From: Ceratopteris richardii | Lineage: Eukaryota; Streptophyta; Polypodiopsida; Polypodiales; Pteridaceae | Length of the DNA: 64,000 nt | Assembly: GCA_020310875.1 (NCBI GenBank) | Contig: CM035423.1 | Location: 117,852,989-117,916,988 of the forward strand | Direction: 5' to 3' | Shown: one piece after another, positions 21,301-31,035 of the stretch | Layout: the number at the start of each line of letters is the position of its first letter | Position numbering within the stretch: position 1 is the first letter of the stretch | The notes under the pieces: generated by a model | Told to the model about the DNA's origin: nothing | What the model saw: the letters and a program-made list of their open reading frames with translations, nothing else | Databases searched by the model: none | Position numbers and translations under genes: made by a program

Positions 21301-22597
21301 GACCTTTGCACCTACATGCCGTATGACTACTGTTCGGAGCATTTGTGCACTTGCAGCCCATCATGGTTGGAATGTACATCAGTTGGACATTAAAACAACA
21401 TTTTTGAATGGTGACTTGCATGAAGAAGTGTATGTTTTTCAGCCCCGTGGCTTTGTGTAGAAAGGGCATGAAAACCAGGTGTGCAGGTTAAAGAAGGCAT
21501 TATATGGTTTAAAGCAAGCACCACGTGTTTGGTATGAGAAGATACATGCCTATCTGATTGCACATGGTTTTGAGAACAGTCCAACTGAAAGCACCTTATA
21601 TGTTAAGCGTGCTAATGATGTGCTTCTGATCATTGTTGTCTATGTTGACGACATGCTGCTCACTGGTCCTATTGAGAAGCATATTGCTGATTTCAAGGCT
21701 GATTTGCATGCCTCATTTGAGATGTCTGATTTGGGGCATTTGCATCACTATTTGGGCATTGAGTTTATGCAAGTTGATGGTGGGATGGCTTTGTGTCAAA
21801 CGAAATATATTGACACATTATTGCAGCGTTTTGGCCTTGAAGACTGTAAGCCTATTGCTACTCCTATGGAGACAGGTTTACGATTGAGTCTTCATGATGC
21901 TGGAGATGCATTTGATGATGTTCTCTATCAGCAGGCTGTTGGATGCTTGATTTTTTTATGCATTACTCGGCCAGATATTCAATTTGCTGTCTCACAAATG
22001 AGCAAGTTTATGCATTGCCCAAGAGTCACGCATTGGAAGGCGGTTAAGCGCATCTTTCGCTACTTGAGTGGTACTCGATTACTTGGGTTGTTTTATCCCA
22101 AGGGGGGATCACTACCGCCAGATTTGCATGCTTTTTCTGACTCAGATTGGGCTGGTTGCTATGACACTCATGTGTCCACCAGTGGTTTTTGCTTCATGCT
22201 TGGTAGCTCATGTATATCTTGGTTGAGCAAGAAGCAGACTACTGTGGCCACTTCCAGTTGTGAGGCTGAGTATAGGGCAGCTCTCACAGCGACTGTTGAG
22301 TGTGTGTGGCTCAGACACCTTATGGTTGATTTGGGTGTTGGCCAGTCTTCTGCCACCACCATCTTCAGTGACAGTCAGAGCGCATTGGCAGTTGCAAGGA
22401 ACCCTATGTTCCATGCTCGCACTAAGCACATTGAGGTGCATTATCACTATGTCAGGGAGAGGTTCTCTGTTGGGGAGATCAGCTTGGCATATGTGCTCAT
22501 GCAGGAGAACATAGTAGACCTTTTCACGAAGGCTCTACCTAGGGAGAAGTTTGAAGCTTTCCGCAAAGCTTTGGGCATACTTCCTTTTGTGGAGTGA
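18333..22597 (+). pseudogene. Copia gag-pol with four stops and one frameshift
   Basis: Gag begins at the ATG at 18333 (DKLDGTNYPLWAYMMRHVL). Its zinc knuckle is CKYCKGNDHIIKNS, so the last Cys of CX2CX4HX4C is Ser. Protease has the DSGA active site (WYFDSGATKHITS), cut by TAG 19449-19451. Integrase shows H-H-C-C (WHARFGHLN ... CEGCILGK) and the core (SDVCGP, LRSDRGGEYMS), ending at TGA 20397-20399 where Trp is expected. A one-base loss near 20595 shifts the frame, and TAG at 20822-20824 and 21458-21460 follow. RT keeps YVDDMLL, and RNase H keeps SDSDWAGCYDTHVSTSGF and SSCEAEYRA. The frame ends at 22597 (ALGILPFVE). All four stops are one transition from Gln or Trp codons. Confidence 0.9.
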
Positions 22598-23047
22598 TTT
22601 CCACATAGCTTAGCACTTCCTTATACATGAGTGCCAGCTCCATGTTCACCGCATCACTCCCAGGGGGGATTTGTTGATATATTTAGGTAGTTATGTGTGT
22701 GAACACACTAGGACCGCCGGGGCATTTTTTTCCCTCTTTAGGAGGTTTTTTTCCCTCTGCTTGTATATACGCCTATTGCCCTAATGGGCTACTTATCTTT
22801 GTACATTCTCTAGTAATACATTCAGTATTGTGTGTTGTGCTCCAAGCTTCTTCTTCTTCCTTGTGATGTTCGCGTGCTTCCGCAGAAGTCTAACTCCAAC
22901 ACATCGGATATTTTCCGTTGGGCCTTATCGCTTGCATTGGTCGTGTTTGGACTTGAAGAGGGAGATGAGGTCAACGTATGTAGTTAAATATATTCTCATG
23001 AGTTTTAGGCTTAGGAAATGAGATGCGACTGATGCAACATCTTTAGT
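22557..23047 (+). repeat. 491-bp tandem duplication, first copy
   Basis: The segment from the last codons of Copia RNase H (CTTTCCGCAAAGC) through the 3' LTR, the right half of hairpin H7 and a splice-donor-like string, to CATCTTTAGT, is repeated directly at 23048. The boundary joins host sequence (CTTTAGT) to mid-pol (CTTTCCGC), with CTTT as possible microhomology. Confidence 0.9.
22672..22901 (+). repeat. 3' LTR of the family-A Copia element
   Basis: 230 bases, the same ends as the 5' LTR. It is preceded by the polypurine tract CCAGGGGGGATT (22659-22670) and followed by the target duplication CATCG. Confidence 0.95.
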
Positions 23048-23243
23048 CTTTCCGCAAAGCTTTGGGCTTACTTCCTTTTGTGGAGTGATTTCCACATAGC
23101 TTAGCACTTCCTTATACATGAGTGCCAGCTCCATGTTCACCGCATCACTCCCAGGGGGGATTTGTTGATATATTTAGGTAGTTATGTGTGTGAACACACT
23201 AGGACCGCCGGGGCATTTTTTTCCCTCTTTAGGAGGTTTTTTT

Positions 23244-24321
23244 TGTGAAGAGAGATGGTGGATGCAATCCAAAGATGAGTAGGTGCCGCTACAACCAGCT
23301 TCACACCAGCCAACTGAGACTTCAGAGTTGATTAGTAGACCCTTTGAGCTTCCTAAATCCACCAAAATATCAGCCAAGTACTTTGGAACATGTATCCCAA
23401 AAGTTTAAGTCAAGACAGGCTAGTTGCGAAATGACTAGCTCCCAAAACTTGCTATTTTTGGACATACACCTGCTGGAAAAAATGAACAGTGCTCTCAACC
23501 TGGAAGGAATTAGAAAAATTCCTTTTGGGCATAGCAAATAGACTTAGCAAGCTTCCTATTCCAAGTTAAAACACTTCAAATGATGGACTGAGCACTGAGA
23601 ACAAGTTTCATCAAGTTCTGGAACATTCCCACAATTCTCGGGGCTCTGCAGAGATAGACCAGTAAGCAGTAAAATGCAGATATCTCCAAAAGTATAAATC
23701 CAATGACCTTGAAAATTTATAGGTAGAAACTAGACAGTGAAAGCTATCCAACGCACTTTAAAACACTGAAAAAGGTTCAGTAAAACTCGAGATATGACCT
23801 TCTGAAGTTACTGCTCTGAGTGAGTATAGCAGAGAACAAAACAGAGAGGTAGATGATAATAAATGTATAGATTCACATATGATTACAACCACATTGGCAA
23901 TGAATCTTTGCACAATGGGAGTAGAATGATAGAGCTATGGAGTAAGCTCTTCAATCTCTACAAAATGACATGAAGTGGTCACGTACAAGGCTTGCTAATC
24001 GCCTCTTCCTTCTTGCTCCTTTTATAGCAATTCTTGGAGGGAGTTTTGAATTCGAATTCGAATGGCTCCACCTAAAAGTGATCCCCAAAGTTAGGAGAGA
24101 TTCCCTCAGCTCAAAAATTCGTGATTTTGGTAGTTGGAGCCACGAATTTGCTTTTACATCATGGATGAGGTAAGCCATCCTTTTACTTTTTTCTTTTTCC
24201 ATTTACAAGAGATAAAATGTACTCTTTTACAAGAGGTGTTCACATGACTACTCATGTGACTTACAAATGAGGATAATATCAAGCATATCAAGCATGTAGG
24301 CTTGGGCAAAATGCACCAACA
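23244..24321 (-). repeat. 3' LTR of the young Copia element
   Basis: 1078 bases. The minus-strand start TGTTGGTGCATTTTGCCC follows the polypurine tract (CTTGAGGGGGAGC, 24322-24334). The end is CTCTTCACA at 23244. Differences from the other LTR include bases near 23568, 23723, 23742, 24070 and 24158. Confidence 0.95.
24018..24027 (-). promoter_or_regulatory. TATA box in the young Copia LTR
   Basis: On the minus strand CTATAAAAGG is a consensus TATA box, at the same place (29373-29382) in the 5' LTR. There it would start the element transcript about 750 bases before the primer site. An AATTCGAATTC palindrome lies about 40 bases upstream. Confidence 0.6.
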
Positions 24322-24363
24322 GCTCCCCCTCAAGCCTAACATGCTTGGCCTCCAAATAAGTCT

Positions 24364-27300
24364 TCAATTGTCCTTGATTTCCTGCAAACCAATCATCAAC
24401 TTGAATCTACTTAATTTCGTACCATCAAGAGCTTTCGTCAACATGTCTGCACATTGCATATCTGTAGAGACGTAGGATAGTTGAATATCCTTGCTCATTA
24501 GCTTCTCCCTTACATAATGGTAGTGGACTTCAATATGCTTGGTTCTAGCATGGTATACCGGATTAGCTGCTAGATGTAGTGAGCTTGTGTTGTCACCAAA
24601 AATGTGAGGTGTTGAAGAATGAAGTCCAAGATCTGTGTACAAAGATTTTAACCACATGATTTCTTGAGTTGCATTAGCCAAACCTCTATATTCAGCTTCA
24701 GTAGAAGATAATGCCACGGTTGGTTGCTTCTTCGATGACCAAGAAATGATTTTTGAACCTGCAAATGATATATACCCTGATGTGCTTCTTCTATCATCTT
24801 TAGATCCGGCCCAATCTGCATCTGAGTAGACCTTTAGCTCAATATCTGAAGTATATGAATAGAACAAACCTTCATTCATGGTCCCCTTTAGGTACTTGAG
24901 GACTCGCTTGGCCGCTTCCATATGTGGTCTTCTCGGCTTATGCATAAACTGACTCAATATGCTAACACTATAGCATATATCCACCCTTGTGAGTGTTGCA
25001 TAGTTCAAACTTCCAACCAAGCTTTGATAGCTTGTGATGTCTTCAATTGGCTCTCCTTCATAAGCACTAAGCTTATGATTTTGCTCCATAGGTGTACCTG
25101 CACACTTGGTATTTTCCATCTTGAACTTGACGAGCATGTCATGGACATACTTCCTTTGTGTGATGTATATACCTGAATCTGTGTAGATCAACTCCAATCC
25201 AAGAAAATAAGTGAGTGGTCCGAGGTCACTTATTTTGAACTCCTCCTTCATTTGACTCTTTACCTGTTTGATTCCTTCAAGATCATTGCCTGTGATAATA
25301 ATATCATCAACATACACACATAAATAGATCACTTCAGATCCATTCCTCTTTATGAACAAAGAGGTATCCGCCTTGCTAGCTTTGAATCCTTGGTCCTGCA
25401 AATAAGTAACCAATCTGAAATTCCAAGCTCTTGGAGCTTGCTTCAATCCATACAAAGCTTTCTTTAGTTTGCATACATAGTTAGGATGATGTGCATCCTC
25501 ATATCCAGGAGGTTGTGCCATATACACTTCCTCAGAAATCCATCCATTCAAGAAAGCATTCTTTACATCAAGTTGATAAAGATTCCAATTTCTAGATGCA
25601 GCAAGACTAATGAGAACCCTAATTGTAGGCATTTTTGCAACAGGAGAGAAAGTCTCCTCATAATCAATACCATGGGTTTGAGCAAACCCTTTAGCAACTA
25701 ACCTTGCTTTGTGTCTATTTATACTTCCATCTGGATTCTTCTTGATTTTGTATATCCATCGAGATCCGATTATCTTCATAGATGGCTTGTTAGGTACAAG
25801 CTCCCAAGTGTCATTCTCCTTCAAGGCTTCCATTTCTTCATCCATTGCATCTCTCCAAGCTTTCTTGCTTTGTGCTTCTTCAAATGTGGTAGGTTCTTCA
25901 TTGGTTGAATCCTTTGCAATGTAGATTGAGTGCTTGGTGACCAAAGAAGTATCATAACCAAACCTCTCTGGTTTCTTCTTCTCCCTCGAAGACCTTCTAA
26001 GTGGTTGATGTGAGCTCTCGGGTCCATATGTAGCATCCTGCATCTTTGCTTTACCTTTGTTCTTCCATAGCTTTAGTCTTTCCAAGTCTTCTAGGTCAAT
26101 CTCCGAATCACTTTCTTCAATCTGCTTTGGCTCCTTTGGTTGAAGTGATGGAAAATCTTCATCCAAGTCATATGGCAGCTTCACTTTCCTGTCATCATCA
26201 AACCATGATTTGTTTTCATCAAAAATTACATCTCTACTCACAGAAAATCCTTTATTGGTTGGATTGTACAATCTATATCCTTTTTGGTTTTGATCATAAC
26301 CAATGAATACACACTTCTCTGCCTTGGGATCCAATTTCCCTCTTACTTGAGAAGGAATGTGAGCATAGGCTAAGCATCCAAAGATTTTACAATGCTCTAG
26401 ACTAGGTCTTCTTCCATTCCACACTTCATATGGAGTGGTTCCATCTAGTGACTTAGATGGAAGTCTATTTATGAGATATGTGGCTGTCGACACAGCCTCT
26501 GCCCATAGGTAGTTCGGCAATCCCTTTTCATTGAGCATGGACCTTGCAGCTTCGACAATAGCTCTGTTCCTCCTCTCTGCTACACCATTGAGTTCGGGTG
26601 TATACCTTGTAGTGACTTCCCTTTTAATGCCTCTTTCATGCAAGAAGGCATCAAATTCAAAAGAGAAGTATTCTCCTCCACCATCTGATCTGAGTCGTTT
26701 CAAAGTCCTACCTGTTTGGTTTTCAACAAGAGCAATATACTTCTTAAAGCAATTAAACACTTCATCCTTGTGCTTCATGAAAAACAGAATGGTCCACCTG
26801 CTACAATCATCTATGAAAGACACATAATATCTTGAGCCTGATATAGATGGCTCCTTACTTGGACCCCACACATCCGTGTGCACTAGATCCAAAGGATTTT
26901 GATACATATATCCTTTCTTATTGAAAGGTTGTCTATGAGCCTTGCCGAGTTGACAAGCTTCACACTTATAAATCATGTGTTGCCTTGTGATATTAGGCAA
27001 ACCAAGTACACTTTGGTCCCTGCAAATCTGTTTGAGTGTCCTCTCACCAATGTGAGCAAGCCTTTTGTGCCATATCTCCAACTCTGTTAGAGTTTGAGAT
27101 CCATAGCTAAACAAAGCTATGTTCTTTGTATCTTCCACTTCAAAAGTGAAAAGCCTTCCTGTCTTTTCTCCTTTGGCAATCCTTCGAAAGCCTTGCCTTG
27201 GGTCTTCAACATATGCTCCAAATCGATTGAATCTAACCTGCAATCCTTTTTCAACAATCTGTCCAACACTTATTAAATTTTTGGTAATTGTAGGGACATA

Positions 27301-28572
27301 CAAGACTTTGCTTAAGAGGTTCATATTCCCATCTGATGTCTTCACATTACCTATCTTCTCCACTGAGTGCTTTGTGTCATCTCCTGTCTGCACTTCATGA
27401 TTGTTATGAGGATCTTCCAAATCAGAAAGTAAAGCCACATTTCCTGCTACATGGTTCGAGCATCCCGAATCAATGTAAAATATGTGATCATCATCCTTAC
27501 CCTTCTTCGTTGATAGATTCATAATCAATAATGAATCTTCTTGACTTTGGTCCTCTGCATAGTTATTGTAATCTCTTCTTCCTCTATGGCCACTTTGATA
27601 GTTGTTGTTGTTGTTGTAATTGTTGTTGTAGTAGTTGTTGTTGTAGCCTCCATTGTACCTGCCTCTATTTGATCCATAGCCACCTCTATTGAATCCTCTT
27701 CCTCTTGAGTTCCTCGGGTTCCTGAAACATTCTTCAGTAGTATGGTTAGATAAGCCACATATGTTGCAAGGTTGAGATGATTGGAATCTCCCCCTGCCTT
27801 GCTTTCCACTTCTGCCTCTTCCTCTAGCTCGTCCTCTACCTGCAAAGTTTGCTTGGAAAGAGCTTCCTTCATCTTCATTCTTTCTATTCTTTGACTTGTC
27901 CTTGACCTTAGCTTTATCAGAATATAAGGCAGAAGTTTGATTACCTCTTGAGGACTCACCACCTTTGCTAATCTTTGCTTCATGAGTGAAGAGTTGGCCC
28001 ATGAGTGTGTTGAGGTCGGGTACATGCATATCCATGTATAAATCCATGGCTGTTGTGAATGACTCCCACTTGTCGTCTGCTTTGATTCCATTCATGATTT
28101 GTCTTATGATTTGCTCCTCTTCAATTACCTCTCCAATGCTTCCAAGTTGGTCGGAAATCTCCTTCATCTTTGTGACATAATCAGTCACATTTTGCTTCGG
28201 GCTTTTCTTCATTGTTGTGAACTCCATCCACAATTGGTTCTTCCTTGCTCGAGTGTTGGAAGAGAAGAAAGAAGCAAGTGCATTCCAGGTTTCTCTTGAT
28301 GTCTTGCATCCCTTGACATGAGGTAAAAGAAAATCAGAGATTGAGTTTAGAATATAGGACCTTGCAAGTGCATCCTTCGAACACCAATTCGAAAGTCCTT
28401 CCACTTCTTCATGTGATGGTTGCCCTTTGTTCCTCATGGTTGGCATTGCTTTATCTCCGGATATGAATCCATATAGATTCCTCCCTTGAAGGTAAGCCTC
28501 CATCCTTAGAGACCATGCCGGATAGTTATTTCGATCCAATTTGTCAATTGTTGATGGAAATCCATCTCCCAT
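24364..28572 (-). CDS. Intact Copia Gag-Pol polyprotein (1402 residues)
   Basis: A single open frame from the ATG at 28572, 14 bases past the primer site. Gag spans about residues 1-340, with zinc knuckle C269-C272-H277-C282 (CNICGLSNHTTEEC) and a Gly/Asn/Tyr/Arg-rich tail (YNNNYYNNNYNNNNN). The aspartic protease has DSG at 368-370. Integrase has the zinc site H502, H507, C537, C540 and catalytic D567, D630, E666 (35 residues between the last two). Reverse transcriptase has YVDD at 1087-1090, and RNase H has D1251 (SDADWAG) and E1292 (SSTEAEYRG). The C-terminal DMLTKALDGTKL is typical. Length is normal for plant Copia. It makes the virus-like particle, copies the RNA and inserts the DNA. No stop or frameshift is present, in contrast to all other pol genes here. 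Confidence 0.97.
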   Translation of the reverse strand: MGDGFPSTIDKLDRNNYPAWSLRMEAYLQGRNLYGFISGDKAMPTMRNKGQPSHEEVEGLSNWCSKDALARSYILNSISDFLLPHVKGCKTSRETWNALASFFSSNTRARKNQLWMEFTTMKKSPKQNVTDYVTKMKEISDQLGSIGEVIEEEQIIRQIMNGIKADDKWESFTTAMDLYMDMHVPDLNTLMGQLFTHEAKISKGGESSRGNQTSALYSDKAKVKDKSKNRKNEDEGSSFQANFAGRGRARGRGRSGKQGRGRFQSSQPCNICGLSNHTTEECFRNPRNSRGRGFNRGGYGSNRGRYNGGYNNNYYNNNYNNNNNYQSGHRGRRDYNNYAEDQSQEDSLLIMNLSTKKGKDDDHIFYIDSGCSNHVAGNVALLSDLEDPHNNHEVQTGDDTKHSVEKIGNVKTSDGNMNLLSKVLYVPTITKNLISVGQIVEKGLQVRFNRFGAYVEDPRQGFRRIAKGEKTGRLFTFEVEDTKNIALFSYGSQTLTELEIWHKRLAHIGERTLKQICRDQSVLGLPNITRQHMIYKCEACQLGKAHRQPFNKKGYMYQNPLDLVHTDVWGPSKEPSISGSRYYVSFIDDCSRWTILFFMKHKDEVFNCFKKYIALVENQTGRTLKRLRSDGGGEYFSFEFDAFLHERGIKREVTTRYTPELNGVAERRNRAIVEAARSMLNEKGLPNYLWAEAVSTATYLINRLPSKSLDGTTPYEVWNGRRPSLEHCKIFGCLAYAHIPSQVRGKLDPKAEKCVFIGYDQNQKGYRLYNPTNKGFSVSRDVIFDENKSWFDDDRKVKLPYDLDEDFPSLQPKEPKQIEESDSEIDLEDLERLKLWKNKGKAKMQDATYGPESSHQPLRRSSREKKKPERFGYDTSLVTKHSIYIAKDSTNEEPTTFEEAQSKKAWRDAMDEEMEALKENDTWELVPNKPSMKIIGSRWIYKIKKNPDGSINRHKARLVAKGFAQTHGIDYEETFSPVAKMPTIRVLISLAASRNWNLYQLDVKNAFLNGWISEEVYMAQPPGYEDAHHPNYVCKLKKALYGLKQAPRAWNFRLVTYLQDQGFKASKADTSLFIKRNGSEVIYLCVYVDDIIITGNDLEGIKQVKSQMKEEFKISDLGPLTYFLGLELIYTDSGIYITQRKYVHDMLVKFKMENTKCAGTPMEQNHKLSAYEGEPIEDITSYQSLVGSLNYATLTRVDICYSVSILSQFMHKPRRPHMEAAKRVLKYLKGTMNEGLFYSYTSDIELKVYSDADWAGSKDDRRSTSGYISFAGSKIISWSSKKQPTVALSSTEAEYRGLANATQEIMWLKSLYTDLGLHSSTPHIFGDNTSSLHLAANPVYHARTKHIEVHYHYVREKLMSKDIQLSYVSTDMQCADMLTKALDGTKLSRFKLMIGLQEIKDN

Positions 28573-28585
28573 GTTGCTTGACTAT

Positions 28586-28598
28586 GCTCTGATACCAC
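28586..28598 (-). promoter_or_regulatory. Primer-binding site of the young Copia element
   Basis: The minus strand reads GTGGTATCAGAGC directly after the LTR end CTCTTCACA, the initiator tRNA-Met complement. The Gag start codon is only about 14 bases farther on, an unusually short leader that the relative at 34231-34257 shares. Confidence 0.9.
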
Positions 28599-29676
28599 TG
28601 TGAAGAGAGATGGTGGATGCAATCCAAAGATGAGTAGGTGCCGCTACAACCAGCTTCACACCAGCCAACTGAGACTTCAGAGTTGATTAGTAGACCCTTT
28701 GAGCTTCCTAAATCCACCAAAATATCAGCCAAGTACTTTGGAACATGTATCCCAAAAGTTTAAGTCAAGACAGGCTAGTTGCGAAATGACTAGCTCCCAA
28801 AACTTGCTATTTTTGGACATACACCTGCTGGAAAAAATGAACAGTGCTCTCAACCTGGAAGGAATTAGAAAAATTCCTTTTGGGCATAGCAAATAGACTT
28901 AGCAAGCTTCCTATTCCAAGGTAAAACACTTCAAATGATGGACTGAGCACTGAGAACAAGTTTCATCAAGTTCTGGAACATTCCCACAATTCTCGGGGCT
29001 CTGCAGAGATAGACCAGTAAGCAGTAAAATGCAGATATCTCCAAAAGTATAAATCCAATGACCTTGAAAATTTATAAGTAGAAACTAGACAGTGAGAGCT
29101 ATCCAACGCACTTTAAAACACTGAAAAAGGTTCAGTAAAACTCGAGATATGACCTTCTGAAGTTACTGCTCTGAGTGAGTATAGCAGAGAACAAAACAGA
29201 GAGGTAGATGATAATAAATGTATAGATTCACATATGATTACAACCACATTGGCAATGAATCTTTGCACAATGGGAGTAGAATGATAGAGCTATGGAGTAA
29301 GCTCTTCAATCTCTACAAAATGACATGAAGTGGTCACGTACAAGGCTTGCTAATCGCCTCTTCCTTCTTGCTCCTTTTATAGCAATTCTTGGAGGGAGTT
29401 TTGAATTCGAATTCGAATGGCTCCAGCTAAAAGTGATCCCCAAAGTTAGGAGAGATTCCCTCAGCTCAAAAATTCGTGATTTTGGTAGTTGGAGCCACGA
29501 ATTTGCTTTTACGTCATGGATGAGGTAAGCCATCCTTTTACTTTTTTCTTTTTCCATTTACAAGAGATAAAATGTACTCTTTTACAAGAGGTGTTCACAT
29601 GACTACTCATGTGACTTACAAATGAGGATAATATCAAGCATATCAAGCATGTAGGCTTGGGCAAAATGCACCAACA
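28599..29676 (-). repeat. 5' LTR of the young Copia element
   Basis: 1078 bases, the same length as its partner, with the TATA box at 29373-29382 (minus). Beyond 29676 the TTTTT duplication and the remainder of the family-A LTR resume. Confidence 0.95.
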
Positions 29677-29830
29677 TTTTTCCCTCCGCTTGTATATACG
29701 CCTATTGCCCTAATGGGCTACTTATCTTTGTACATTCTCTAGTAATACATTCAGTATTGTGTGTTGTGCTCCAAGCTTCTTCTTCTTCCTTGTGATGTTC
29801 GCGTGCTTCCGTAGAAGTCTAACTCCAACA

Positions 29831-29875
29831 CATCGGATATTTTCCGTTGGGCCTTATCGCTTGCATTGGTCGTGT
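29831..29875. repeat. Hairpin H8, right half only
   Basis: CATCGGATATTTTCCG followed by the right arm GGCCTTATCGCTTGCATTGG. It is the tandem-duplicated counterpart of the H7 right half at 22902-22946, so its left arm was never copied. Confidence 0.85.
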
Positions 29876-30025
29876 TTGGACTTGAAGAGGGAGATGAGGT
29901 CAAGGTATGTAGTTAAATATATTCTCATGAGTTTTAGGCTTAGGAAATGAGATGCGACTGATGCAACATCTTTAGTATGTATCGAATTTCTCCAAGATCT
30001 CTATTTAAACTATGAGAAATCGATC

Positions 30026-30092
30026 ACGACCGATGCAAGCGATAAGGCCCATCGGATATTTTCCGTTGGGCCTTATCGCTTGCATCGATCGT
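30026..30092. repeat. Hairpin element copy H9, best-preserved stem
   Basis: 26-base arms (30026-30051 and 30067-30092) pair with one mismatch around a 15-base loop (TCGGATATTTTCCGT), which itself holds CGGA/TCCG. The left arm begins ACGACCGATGCAAGCGATAA. This is the uninterrupted form of H7. It is followed within 25 bases by GAAGATGACGTCAAGGTATA, the donor-like string seen at the exon end at 17644. Confidence 0.9.
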
Positions 30093-30160
30093 GTTTGGAC
30101 TTGAGGAAGATGACGTCAAGGTATAACATAATTCTAAGTAGTTTACAAAGAGATATTGAT

Positions 30161-30230
30161 AACGACCAATGCAAGCGATAACGACCATTTGAATTTCTAT
30201 GAAGACCCTAATCACTTGCATCAGTTAGGT
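30161..30230. repeat. Hairpin element copy H10
   Basis: Left arm AACGACCAATGCAAGCGATA and right arm CCTAATCACTTGCATCAGTT, with several mismatches. It starts 135 bases after H9 starts. Confidence 0.7.
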
Positions 30231-30324
30231 CTCTTGCTTTATGTCTAATTGTTTCAAGTTACTTTTCATGACTCCTTAAGTGTGCTTGCACTTCATCTTA
30301 CCTTGTTTTTCATTTTTACCATAG

Positions 30325-30651
30325 TTAACTATATTGGATGAAGACAACTACCTTGGCAAGGGCAAGGGAATAAGAAAAACCATAGAAGAGAAAGGAAAAG
30401 AAAAGGTGGATATTCATTCAATTATCCACTCTCTTCCAAACTTGAACCCAGACACTTTTTGTGTTATTCACAAGCACTATAGTGAGGAGCCAGACTTTGC
30501 ATTGTTCTCCTTGATGACTTTATCAAAATACATGGGTTTTACTCCAATACCCTTTAATGCTTTCAGAGTTTTGCTACTTGAAAGAGCAGCTGCATTCAGA
30601 ATTTTTGCAAAGCATTGTTGTATACAGGAGAAAAGAGTTCCTCAGATATAG
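30325..30651 (+). pseudogene. Possible later exon of the decayed 16.6-kb gene
   Basis: After a strong acceptor (CATTTTTACCATAG, ending 30324) a frame stays open for 108 codons: GKGKGIRKTIEEKGKEKVDI, then SLPNLNPDTFCVIHKHYSEE, and on to a stop at 30649-30651. There is no ATG at its start, as expected of an internal exon. I recognise no domain. Linking it to the exon ending at 17644 is inference from strand, the repeated donor strings and the hairpins between them. The 12.7-kb gap is mostly the two Copia insertions. Whether it is still spliced is unknown. Confidence 0.4.
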
Positions 30652-31035
30652 AGGTGATTTGCCAGAGCCAAGCTCTTTAAAGAGGCTCAAGGAATGACTT
30701 CATTTTTTCAAATTCTATTACTTAACAAATGTACATATACAGATATTGCCCAATGTGATATAAGACATTGCAAATTTTTTTGATGTAACTTATCCATGCC
30801 CTATTATTAATTGTTATTGATCCATGATCTGTTCTCTGGTCAAAGTCATCTGATGGTAATAGACATATTTCTTTTCAAAGATTAGTACATCATGAAATCT
30901 ACATACATGACATCTTTATTTCTCAAAGAAATAAAAGACATTGCAAATATTAAAGCTCTGTTTGAAATGTAGTCTTTTTCATTTTGTAATATTGATACAT
31001 GATGATTTTGTCTGGTGATAGTCATATTCTTCTGA
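30652..31035. other. Spacer; nothing recognised
   Basis: AT-rich, with no convincing frame. A short phrase (GACATTGCAAATTTTT / GACATTGCAAATATT) recurs near 30764 and 30938. It may hold the 3' ends of the converging plus-strand exon and the minus-strand transposase-like gene. Confidence 0.35.

Larger units (their letters stand above)
17748..22901 (+). mobile_element. Complete but decayed Copia element (family A)
   Basis: A 5154-base element with 230-base LTRs starting TGTTGATA and ending CCAACA, flanked by the 5-base duplication CATCG. It has a tRNA-iMet primer site, gag, protease, integrase, RT and RNase H in Copia order, and a polypurine tract. Four in-frame stops and one frameshift make it non-autonomous. 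Two other fragments of the same family lie at 1965-3000 and 3917-6408, and a further LTR copy is split at 23163-23243 and 29682-29830. Confidence 0.95.
23244..29676 (-). mobile_element. Young, apparently intact Copia element (family B)
   Basis: 6433 bases, minus strand, with 1078-base LTRs differing at about five positions by eye (around 0.5 percent). The flanking duplication TTTTT fits the uninterrupted copy: seven Ts on the left, five on the right, and seven in the sister LTR at 22746. It contains a primer site, one open Gag-Pol frame and a polypurine tract. Every part needed for mobility looks present. It inserted into an LTR of family A. A diverged relative is the 33175-51988 element. Confidence 0.95.
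23048..29976 (+). repeat. 491-bp tandem duplication, second copy, split by a Copia
   Basis: The second copy comprises 23048-23243 plus 29682-29976, 491 bases once the inserted element and its TTTTT duplication are removed, exactly the length of the first copy. It carries its own LTR (230 bases when rejoined). The young element at 23244 therefore inserted after the duplication. Confidence 0.9.

Noticed and set aside
24922..28299. Many plus-strand frames of 60-98 codons across the young Copia element
   Set aside because: They are antisense shadows of the intact minus-strand Gag-Pol and show no domains or codon logic of their own.
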